A stretch of 9,406 nucleotides of DNA, taken from assembly GCA_910579645.1 (NCBI GenBank), contig CAJTVK010000152.1:1-9406 (forward strand), given 5' to 3'. The notes below the pieces were generated by a model. That model worked only from the letters and a program-made list of their open reading frames with translations. It made no database searches and was not told the origin of the DNA. Made by a program: the position numbers and the translations under genes. Positions 1-6,474 of this stretch are shown piece by piece. Every line of letters begins with the position of its first letter. Positions within the stretch are counted from its first letter, which is position 1. The stretch is from an uncultured Lachnospiraceae bacterium. Lineage in GTDB: Bacteria; Bacillota; Clostridia; Lachnospirales; Lachnospiraceae.

Positions 1-155
1 CCCTGGCCTTGAAATTGAAACTTTTGATAAACTTTTAAACTTTACAAGGCACTAGTACATCTAGAATTGATTTCTTTTTTCCATCCGCTTCACGCGCCGG
101 CAATTATCATGCTTTCGGTATACTGCCATTACATGATAGGAAAGGAATCCACATT

Positions 156-1138
156 ATGCCAAAGAAGACACAGCAGTTAAAGCCCGATACGGTACTGAAA
201 AATTACTGGAACGACAACGGACAGTTTGCCGATTTGTTCAATGCCGTGCTTTTTCACGGCGAACCGGTAATTTCTCCAAAAGAACTGGAAGAAATGGATA
301 CCGAAGAGTCCTCCGTTCTGGAACATGGGGAATATGCCGAAAGCATCACCGCATCCAGAGACGGCATAAAAATATGTAAAAAATCTCTGACATACGGAAC
401 GGCATTCGTCATTCTCGGCTTGGAGCATCAGGAACATATACACTACGCCATGCCGATGCGCGTCATGGGATATGATTATGGCACCTACAGAAAGCAATAT
501 GACTGTAATGCAAAGAAATACCGCAAAGCAGACGGGTTAACCGATGCGGAATACCTGTCGGGCATGAAAAGAACAGACCGCCTCACCCCCGTCATCACCC
601 TTGTTGTCTATACTATGGCGAAAATCCATGGGACGGATCCACCACTCTTCACGGCATGCTGAATCTTCCGGACAAAATGAAGCCATTTGTCAATGACTAT
701 AAAATGATCCTCGTAGAAGCCAGACAGAATAACCTAATACTCCATAATATGAACAATATCGCTTTTTTTGATATGCTGAAAGTTATTTTAGATAGAAGCA
801 TACCGAAGAATGAAGCAAAGAAAAAAATCATAGACTATGCAGTAAAACATAATGTAGACAAAACCGTAATCATGACAGTTGCAGGAGCAACCAACAGCCA
901 TATTGATTATAATGCTTTTGAAAAAGGAGATGGTGATATGTGTACTTTATTTGAAGAAATTGCAAAAGAAGGCCGGGCTGAAGGTAAAGCTGAAGGTAAA
1001 GCTGAGGGCATCATTGAAACAGGACTAGATTTGGGTCTGTCCAAACATGACATTTTAGTAAGGCTGCAGACAAAATTAAACATATCCCCGCAGAAAGCAC
1101 AGGAATACTTTGCCATTTTTGGCGGTCAGCCGGAATAA
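156..1138 (+). pseudogene. Rpn family PD-(D/E)XK nuclease / putative transposase, frameshifted
   Basis: The two halves (156-662 and 656-1138) together match the Rpn/YhgA-like nuclease family of Lachnospiraceae. The first half has the family core: D69, about 20 residues later the LEHQ box (E90, Q92) of the PD-(D/E)-x-Q nuclease motif, then HYAMPMRVMGYD. The frame breaks after TPVITLVVY: the next codons read nonsense, while the other frame continues YGENPWDGSTTLHGML from about 611. Removing one TA of the TATA at 609-612 restores VVYYGE, so a 2-base duplication is the simplest cause. The second half carries the usual C-terminal part, including MCTLFEEIAKEG, three GR/GKAE tetrapeptides coded by a 12-base tandem repeat (971-1006), and a final EYFAIFGG. 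The start is ATG 156 with GGAAAGGA about 9 bases upstream. Members are DNA endonucleases thought to promote recombination; this copy is probably inactive unless the C-terminal half is translated separately. Confidence 0.85.
971..1006 (+). repeat. 12-base tandem repeat encoding G(R/K)AE units
   Basis: Three consecutive 12-base units encode GRAE, GKAE and GKAE; the last two differ only in the final base. Such GKAEG/GRAEG runs are a regular feature near the C-terminus of Rpn-family proteins and vary in copy number between members, which fits slippage. Confidence 0.8.
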
Positions 1139-1152
1139 GAAACATCTATTCT

Positions 1153-1216
1153 CGGAACCGTAGTTTACTTTCCTTCGGGCACATTTACCGCTGAATGAAG
1201 GTAAGTTACGGCTCCG
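1153..1216. repeat. Imperfect inverted repeat downstream of the Rpn gene
   Basis: CGGAACCGTA (1153-1162) pairs with TACGGCTCCG (1207-1216) with one mismatch, and the stem can be continued inward by TTAC (near 1164-1167) with GTAA (1201-1204). The loop is about 30-40 bases. No T-run follows, so it is not a standard intrinsic terminator. It lies inside the right part of the proposed mobile unit and may be an end structure recognised by the nuclease, or a weak transcription-end hairpin. Confidence 0.4.
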
Positions 1217-1288
1217 CTTTGCCTGTTCCGCACCATTACCGCATTAAAATTTCTAGTACATCGTTGCATTAGTCCTTGAGTAATCAGT

Positions 1289-1383
1289 GCTTCATGTTTG
1301 CGTCAGGACAAGGCGGAAGAGGGAGGCGATGCGGTGCATCGTTGACCGATGACAACGCGGCACTGGCACAAACCATGCAAAGC
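1289..1383. repeat. Structured element: long imperfect stem with inner hairpins (repeat or small RNA)
   Basis: The outer arms pair over about 17 base pairs: GCTT-CATG-TTTG (1289-1300) with CAAA-CATG-AAGC (1369-1383, with bulges at 1373 and 1378-1379), continued by GTCAG (1302-1306) with CTGGC (1363-1367) after one C/A mismatch. The inside holds overlapping alternatives: GATGC-GGT-GCATC (1328-1340), CATCG/CGATG (1337-1341 with 1347-1351) and CGTTG/CAACG (1340-1344 with 1353-1357). The left inner part (1305-1334) is nearly all purine. No gene overlaps it on either strand. Similar GACAAGGCGGA-containing segments are, from memory, dispersed in Lachnospiraceae genomes, so a REP-like repeat is the first guess and a small RNA the second. 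Confidence 0.5.
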
Positions 1384-1422
1384 AAAACTATAACCGGAAG
1401 AAGACGGCAGCTTCCCACAGCT

Positions 1423-2544
1423 TCACACCACCTTCGCAATAAACCCGGCCAGCTCCTCCGGCGTCATCGCCCCCACCGAAGCTCCCATATCGGCCAGGAC
1501 TGCCGCCGCACGCCTGTCATAATTGGGGTTTGCCTCCATATCCAATGCGGTCAATACCACCAGCTTTGCCCCGCTCTCAATAATCCCCTTGCTGACCTGA
1601 TACATATTCTGGTATCCGCCTCCCTCATACAAATCCGAAACCAAAACCACCATGGTGCGGTAAGGGAAATCAATGAGCCGCTCACAATAAGAAAGCGCTC
1701 CTGCAATATTTGTCCCGCCGCCCAGCTGGATGCTCATCAAAGTCTCCACCGGGTCACTGACATAACCGCTTAAATCCACCACATTGGTATCGAAAATCAC
1801 CAGTTTGGTATCCAGCATAGGAAGCTTTGCAAAAATCCCCGCCATAACCGCGCTGTGTATGACGGAATCCAGCATGGAGCCGCTTTCGTCCACGCAGATG
1901 ATTACCCGCCACTGATTATATTTCTTCATGCGGGCATTGAAATAAACCTGCTTCAGCACAAGCTGCTGCCGCTCCGTATCATAATTCTGCAGGTTCCTCT
2001 TTATGGTCTTTTTCATATCCAGATTGCGCACCGAACGCACGGGACTGCTGGAATTCCGGTTCAGCCTGCCGAAGAAAGCTTTCTGCATATCCTGTTCCAA
2101 TTTCCGCATCAGTTCTTCTGCCACCTTGCGGACAATTTCCCGGGCCAGAACAAGCACCTCCCCTTTCATCATATGCTTCAGCCCCAGTATCGTCTTCAGC
2201 AGTTCCTTATTGGGCTCCAGTTTCCGAAGCACCTCAGGATCCGTCAGCAGTTCCGTCATGCCGTATTTCTCCAATGCATGATGCTCCATGATTTCTACGG
2301 TCTGTTTCGGAAACAGCTTCTTCACTTTAGCAAGCCAGTGCGGAACCGTAAGCCGGGAATCCCCGCTCCCGCCCCCTTCCTTCCTGATTCCCTGCTCTTC
2401 CCCATATTCCCTGTCATACAGGTAGTCCAAGGCTTCTTCCATATCCATCAGTCTCACATTTTCTTCGGAAAAAGATATCTGCCCGGCAGCATATTTCCCA
2501 AGCACAAGCCGCCAGCGGTTCAGAATCTCCTGTTTGTCCGCCAT
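1423..2544 (-). CDS. VWA domain protein, CoxE/YehP-like, with intact MIDAS
   Basis: This 373-residue cytoplasmic protein has a helical, charged N-terminal half (about 1-205) and a C-terminal von Willebrand factor A domain (about 210-373). The metal-ion-dependent adhesion site is complete: D219-E-S221-G-S223, T278 in GGGTNIAGAL, and D304 in VLVSDLYEG. VWA proteins of this type pair with MoxR-family AAA+ ATPases and are thought to recognise the client on which the ATPase acts; E. coli YehP is the likely counterpart. A longer GTG start at 2559 is possible, but ATG 2544 is preferred because GGAGAGG lies about 5 bases before it and the GTG lacks a comparable site. It is the last gene of the leftward run, 143 bases after the DUF5682 stop, with no clear terminator after it. 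No signal peptide or membrane segment is seen. The family assignment is firm; the function is unknown. Confidence 0.9.
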   Translation of the reverse strand: MADKQEILNRWRLVLGKYAAGQISFSEENVRLMDMEEALDYLYDREYGEEQGIRKEGGGSGDSRLTVPHWLAKVKKLFPKQTVEIMEHHALEKYGMTELLTDPEVLRKLEPNKELLKTILGLKHMMKGEVLVLAREIVRKVAEELMRKLEQDMQKAFFGRLNRNSSSPVRSVRNLDMKKTIKRNLQNYDTERQQLVLKQVYFNARMKKYNQWRVIICVDESGSMLDSVIHSAVMAGIFAKLPMLDTKLVIFDTNVVDLSGYVSDPVETLMSIQLGGGTNIAGALSYCERLIDFPYRTMVVLVSDLYEGGGYQNMYQVSKGIIESGAKLVVLTALDMEANPNYDRRAAAVLADMGASVGAMTPEELAGFIAKVV

Positions 2545-2687
2545 ATTTTCCTCTCCCACCTATGTTTCACATTCACTTCATAGCCCAAGGCCATTCTCTT
2601 CCGCCGCCGTTCCCGGAATCAGCCGGCCGCTTTATGAAAAAGCATTGTCCTATAACCTAAATAGATTTCCATGTATGCCAATTATCT
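2545..2687 (-). other. Gap between the DUF5682 and VWA genes
   Basis: These 143 bases separate two genes of a run that is otherwise overlapping or very tight. They contain no open reading frame with a ribosome binding site and no hairpin followed by a T-run. TTGGCA (minus strand, near 2675) could be a -35 box, but no good -10 hexamer follows at 16-18 bases. The gap could hold a weak internal promoter, a processing site or the scar of a lost gene. Confidence 0.4.
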
Positions 2688-5126
2688 TTACACTTTCCCT
2701 GCCTTATGCATGGCTGCACTTGCATATTCATCCAGTTCCCTGCCGTACCCGTACCAATCCGGCATCACTTCCCCGAGCCGCATAATATCCTCTCTCTTGC
2801 TTCCGTGAAGCCCGGCTGCCATCCCTGCAATCCGGTCGGTTTCCGACGGCGTGAAATATGTGAACGCCATCCGCAGCTGGGGGAGCAGTTCCATGAATTC
2901 CCCTTCTTCCACCTGCCCGAAAAAACCGTCCAGCATCCCCAATATCTGACCCCCGATAAAAATCAGATCCTTAGCCGTATAAAAAAGCCCTCGGAAAAAT
3001 ACCGCCGTCTGCAGCATCTGTTCCCTCGTCCCTGTCAGATACCCACGGCAGGCCGCTTCCACCGCTTCCGCCGTCTCCCGCCCGCTTCCGTACAGTATTC
3101 CGTGGATGCATCCATACAGCCCCGCATGGATTCCCGTATCCCGCAGCATCCGGCACAACGCATCATAGTAAGCTTCTTTTTCCTGCCCCATATCCATATG
3201 TTCCCTGCCCGTAACCTGATACAGCAGCTTTAGGGCATCCATACAGGAACCCAGATTCTCGTCCTTAATGCCCCCCATGGAAGGAAGCAGCATAATCAGC
3301 TTCCGCACGGCGGCATGGAGCAATTCCCTCGTTTTCAGTTCCGAACTATACAGGGGGCTCAGTTCTTCCATCATCATCAGGGATTTCAGCGCATCGGCAA
3401 TGGAATAAAAATCCCCGTCCTGCAAAATCATTTCCTGCACCCGGCCGTAGACCGCCTCCTGCTGCCCGGACAGCCCCATCTCGAATACCTTCGTCAAAAG
3501 CACTGCCGCCTCCCCGGCGCCCATATCCTTCCTTAACCGCTCCCGCACCAGACTGTCCGCCGCCTCTTCCACCGTCGCTCCATGGACGGATACGTCAATC
3601 AGCGCCGCCGGAACCTGTGCGCTCCATTTATATTTCCATACTTCCCGCAGCAGGTTCTTATCCTTCTTCCTCTGTAAGTCGGGTCCTTTGATCCGTCTGG
3701 CAAAAGAAGTCTCCAGATATACCATGCGGTGCAGGAACATACTCATGTTCCGATGCTTCTTTCCGGAAAATATGGACAGTGTCACCTCTGTCTCCATGGC
3801 AGAATGAGCCTTTAACCCGAAACCTTTGCACTGCAGTTCAAAGTCTCTGATGATGGGCGGCACGTCCGCCTCCCGGCAAAGCTTTCCCATCCCCCGGCCC
3901 GTCATCTGCTTCCGCAGAATCCGCAAGGGCGTATCCGTGGCAATATTATATTCCCCTTTCACATAAGATGCCAAAACCGCATCCCACAGTTCATAAGCCC
4001 CCGGCTGCGGCTTCCCCCTCAGCCCGGCCAGCCCCTCTGCCATCTGCCAGGCGCAGATTTCGTCATAGGTGGAAAGATATCCTTCCTTCTTCCTCACCTC
4101 CTTGCCCGAAGAGACGAGAAAATCCAATACCGCTTTGCCATACGTCCTTTCCGGTTCCTCCATCCCTTCCCATATCTTCTGATAAAACCCGGTAAAAGGC
4201 ATGCCGCTGGCATAGCCGTTCAGGGAATCCGCGGCTTCCATGGTATAAGGCATCATATATACACTCTGGTCTTTTTCCGGCACTCTGCCCGAAAGCTTTC
4301 CGGCTTCTTTCAGCGTATGTTCCCAATTTTCCCCGGACAGCCGTTCCGCCAGCCCTGCCGTATGAAACCCTCCGGTAACTACCAAAATCCGGTACAAGCC
4401 TTCCTCCGTCCCGTTCCCGCCATGGAAGGCTTTTCCGTCCGGGCCGTGCCCTGCGGCCCACTGCGCAATCCGCGCCGCCATATGCGCCTCCCGTTCCAGA
4501 CAGCCCTCTTCTGCCAATGCTTCCTCGGGCGTATTCTCCCTGGCCAGCCTACAATAAACGCCCAGATGGGAAAACCAAGCGCCGCTTTCCTCATACAGCC
4601 CTTTCAGTTCAAAATATTTTTCCCAGAATTCGTCGAAATTACGAAGCCCTGTCTTTTCACAAAGCCGCCGGATATATGCATTCCGGGACAGCAGGTAGTC
4701 ATCGTTATAATTATTCTTTTCCCCGTCCTTGCGAAGCCCTTTCCCTTCCGAAGACGCCGCCAGAATATCCCCGTAAGGCAGGTCGATAAATGCCGCCGGA
4801 ATCCCTCTTTCCGCCGCCGCGCGCACGGCGGTAAGTTCCGGCGAATATTCCAGGAACGGATAGTAGCATTTGTAATGCCCCTTGTCCTGCGTAATCTTCC
4901 CTGTCTTGTCATAATAAGAATAGTATATGGCGAAAGGCCCCTTCGTTCCCTCATCCGTCATCACCGGCAGCAAAGCGTTGGCATTGTCCGGCCCTTCCAC
5001 CAGAACCGCGCAGGGCTTCCACTCCTCCATCACTTTCCTTATCTGAAGAGAACAGGCCGGGCTGTGATGCCGTACCGGAAGCAGCATTATTTCAGCCATT
5101 TCCTCGCTTCGTAATATTGTTTCCAT
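2688..5126 (-). CDS. DUF5682 family protein (YehM-like), possible TraB/Tiki/EreA/ChaN-type metalloenzyme
   Basis: The 812-residue protein matches DUF5682 along its length. The N-terminus has LLPVRHHSPAC (H20, H21) and VLVEGPDNA (E44), the middle has the LHRMVYLE region and WKYKWSAQVPAALIDVSVHGATVEEAA (about 505-530), and the C-terminal part is mostly helical. Three further motifs, E211-R-E-A-H-M-A-A-R-I and GGFH255TAGL, together with H20/H21 and E44, resemble the order of motifs in the TraB/Tiki/EreA/ChaN superfamily, where His and Glu residues are proposed metal or catalytic ligands; this link is my inference. The start ATG 5126 has GAGG 7 bases upstream and overlaps the ATPase gene by 40 bases. 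ATG 5087, which shares a base with the ATPase stop as TAATG, would give a 799-residue protein that still begins before the HH motif, but its GAGG is 14 bases away. No signal peptide or transmembrane segment is seen. Confidence 0.88.
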   Translation of the reverse strand: METILRSEEMAEIMLLPVRHHSPACSLQIRKVMEEWKPCAVLVEGPDNANALLPVMTDEGTKGPFAIYYSYYDKTGKITQDKGHYKCYYPFLEYSPELTAVRAAAERGIPAAFIDLPYGDILAASSEGKGLRKDGEKNNYNDDYLLSRNAYIRRLCEKTGLRNFDEFWEKYFELKGLYEESGAWFSHLGVYCRLARENTPEEALAEEGCLEREAHMAARIAQWAAGHGPDGKAFHGGNGTEEGLYRILVVTGGFHTAGLAERLSGENWEHTLKEAGKLSGRVPEKDQSVYMMPYTMEAADSLNGYASGMPFTGFYQKIWEGMEEPERTYGKAVLDFLVSSGKEVRKKEGYLSTYDEICAWQMAEGLAGLRGKPQPGAYELWDAVLASYVKGEYNIATDTPLRILRKQMTGRGMGKLCREADVPPIIRDFELQCKGFGLKAHSAMETEVTLSIFSGKKHRNMSMFLHRMVYLETSFARRIKGPDLQRKKDKNLLREVWKYKWSAQVPAALIDVSVHGATVEEAADSLVRERLRKDMGAGEAAVLLTKVFEMGLSGQQEAVYGRVQEMILQDGDFYSIADALKSLMMMEELSPLYSSELKTRELLHAAVRKLIMLLPSMGGIKDENLGSCMDALKLLYQVTGREHMDMGQEKEAYYDALCRMLRDTGIHAGLYGCIHGILYGSGRETAEAVEAACRGYLTGTREQMLQTAVFFRGLFYTAKDLIFIGGQILGMLDGFFGQVEEGEFMELLPQLRMAFTYFTPSETDRIAGMAAGLHGSKREDIMRLGEVMPDWYGYGRELDEYASAAMHKAGKV

Positions 5127-6274
5127 AATCCACCCTCTTTACTGCTCTTATCCTTTATCACCGTCTGGAAATATCCCTTTACTTTTTCCAAATCCTCCTT
5201 ATTCTCCTTGGAAACGGCTCCCACCAAATTCTGAACCAGGCAGTCCACGTCCATCCGCCCGTCGCCGTAATAATATCCGGTCAGCAAGGTCTGATAATAA
5301 ACGGACACTGCCTCCGCCGTGCTCATGACCGCCGCCGGCTTATCAATCCGATGTCCGTAAGAGGAAACCCCTTCCCGCAGTTCATGATAGGTGGAAGCCA
5401 GCAAATCCGCCACATCCTCATCCAACTCCGTCTCAAGCTTGCTTTCTTTTGCCAGCTTCCCTGCCTCATTCAAAATTATCTGCTTTTCCATGGACACTTC
5501 CCTGACCGGCATCACCGTCTCGAAATTAAAACGCCGTTTCAGCGCGCTGCTCATCTCATTGACACCCTTGTCCCTCGTATTGGCCGTCCCGATGACATTG
5601 AACCCCGGACGTGCAAACAAAAATCCCTCGTCCCCCAATTCCGGCACATTCAATACCTTATCGCTGAGCACGCTGATTAAGCTGTCCTGAATTTCCGCCG
5701 GAGTCCTTGTAATCTCTTCAAACCGCGTAAGAATCCCTTTCTCCATGCCTACATACAGCGGAGCCGGAACCAACGCTTCCCGGTTCGGCCCTTTCGCCAG
5801 CAGCAAAGCGTAATTCCAGGAATATTTTATCATATCTTCGGTAGTCCCTGCGGTTCCCTGAATGGTATTGGTACTCACGCCGCTGATTGCCGCCGAAAGC
5901 ATCTCCGAAAGCATGGTTTTTGCCGTCCCCGGCTCCCCCACCAGCATCAGCCCCCGGTTCCCCGCCAGCGTGACGATGCACCGCTCCACCAAAGCGTCAT
6001 TGCCGAAATATTTCTTTTCCACCCGATATTCTTTCCCCTGATAAATAACGGGTTTCGCACTCCCCAGAATAAACGTGCGCACTGCCTTGGGCGACATCTG
6101 CCAGTTTGCCGGCCTGCGCCCCGTGTCCGTGTTTTTCAGTGCCTCCAATTCTTCCCTATACCTCTCCTCTACCGGCGGCTTGATACTTTCCTGCATTTCT
6201 TCCCTCATTTCTGCGCGGCCGTTTACATCCGGCATAGCTGCGGATGCCGCGCCGACTCCGTTTTCATTTCCCAC
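5087..6274 (-). CDS. MoxR-type AAA+ ATPase, YehL-like
   Basis: The 395-residue ATPase has an N-terminal charged tail (1-60), an AAA_5 core, and a helical lid with a C-terminal tail. Walker A is GEPGTAKT (113-120), sensor 1 is in GTANTRD (N232), and the arginine finger is ALKRRFNFE (R247/R248). The position of Walker B reads ILTRFEEITR (E186, E187), so the usual Asp appears to be Glu. YehL-subfamily ATPases are expected to form hexamers and remodel or activate clients together with a VWA partner, encoded two genes downstream. The start is GTG 6274, preceded by GAGG at 8 bases; the next Met (residue 14) has no good site. The gene begins only 21 bases after the stop of a truncated AAA-ATPase_like remnant and overlaps the DUF5682 gene at its end, which points to translational coupling. 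The domain assignment is firm; the client is unknown. Confidence 0.93.
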   Translation of the reverse strand: MGNENGVGAASAAMPDVNGRAEMREEMQESIKPPVEERYREELEALKNTDTGRRPANWQMSPKAVRTFILGSAKPVIYQGKEYRVEKKYFGNDALVERCIVTLAGNRGLMLVGEPGTAKTMLSEMLSAAISGVSTNTIQGTAGTTEDMIKYSWNYALLLAKGPNREALVPAPLYVGMEKGILTRFEEITRTPAEIQDSLISVLSDKVLNVPELGDEGFLFARPGFNVIGTANTRDKGVNEMSSALKRRFNFETVMPVREVSMEKQIILNEAGKLAKESKLETELDEDVADLLASTYHELREGVSSYGHRIDKPAAVMSTAEAVSVYYQTLLTGYYYGDGRMDVDCLVQNLVGAVSKENKEDLEKVKGYFQTVIKDKSSKEGGLWKQYYEARKWLK

Positions 6275-6295
6275 TTTCTCTGCCTCATATTTTCT

Positions 6296-6451
6296 CTACC
6301 CGAAGCGTCTGGGCCGGCTGACGCAGATCCTCCCTGACTCGGTGTCAATCACCGAATTGGTATATTCCAGCAATCCGGTTTTATCCACATAGATTTTGGA
6401 ACGCAGTGCCTTGCCGAACTTTTCCGTTCCCGCATTCAGATAAATCCCCAT
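6296..6451 (-). pseudogene. N-terminal remnant of an AAA-ATPase_like (DUF1703) gene
   Basis: The 51-codon fragment starts at ATG 6451 with GGAGG 4 bases upstream and reads MGIYLNAGTEKFGKAL, then IYVDKTGLLEYTN and CVSRPRRFG, then TAG. This is the characteristic start of the large AAA-ATPase_like/PD-(D/E)XK proteins of Clostridia and Bacteroidetes (usually 500 residues or more), in which RPRRFGKS is the Walker A motif. The match ends exactly at the Gly before the Lys, so the ATPase core and nuclease domain are gone. The remaining sequence runs directly into the leader of the YehL-like ATPase gene. It lies 23 bases beyond the beta-mannosidase stop. It is almost surely non-functional as an ATPase, though its intact ribosome binding site could allow a short peptide to be made. 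The truncation marks a recombination or deletion junction near 6295-6300. Confidence 0.8.
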
Positions 6452-6474
6452 CCCGCCTCCTTCCCACAGCCTTT

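Larger units (their letters stand above)
61..1256. mobile_element. Possible small mobile unit carrying an Rpn-type nuclease gene
   Basis: The left tip reads CTAGAATT (61-68) and the right tip reads AATTTCTAG (1248-1256), an imperfect inverted pair of 8-9 bases. Immediately outside each tip is the same pentamer TACAT (56-60 and 1257-1261), as expected of a target-site duplication. Equivalently, CTAGTACATC occurs at 52-61 and 1253-1262. The unit holds one gene, an Rpn/PD-(D/E)XK family nuclease of the type often labelled transposase, and is visibly more AT-rich than the minus-strand genes next to it. The inverted repeats are short, and CTAG is self-complementary, so the direct and inverted repeats are not fully independent evidence. 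The borders are an inference. Confidence 0.3.

Noticed and set aside
606..662. Programmed ribosomal frameshift in the Rpn gene
   Set aside because: There is no A- or U-rich slippery heptamer at the break; a TA duplication explains it more simply.
1153..1220. Intrinsic terminator after the Rpn gene
   Set aside because: The stem has a large loop and is followed by CTTTGCC rather than a T-run.
1276..1773. Plus-strand open frame of 165 codons
   Set aside because: Most of it is the reverse complement of the VWA gene and the rest runs through the structured repeat; the Arg/His/Pro-rich product has no family features.
4317..5114. Long plus-strand open frame opposite the DUF5682 gene
   Set aside because: Its composition (Arg, Pro, Phe, His rich) is that of an antisense shadow, while the minus strand holds a clear conserved family.
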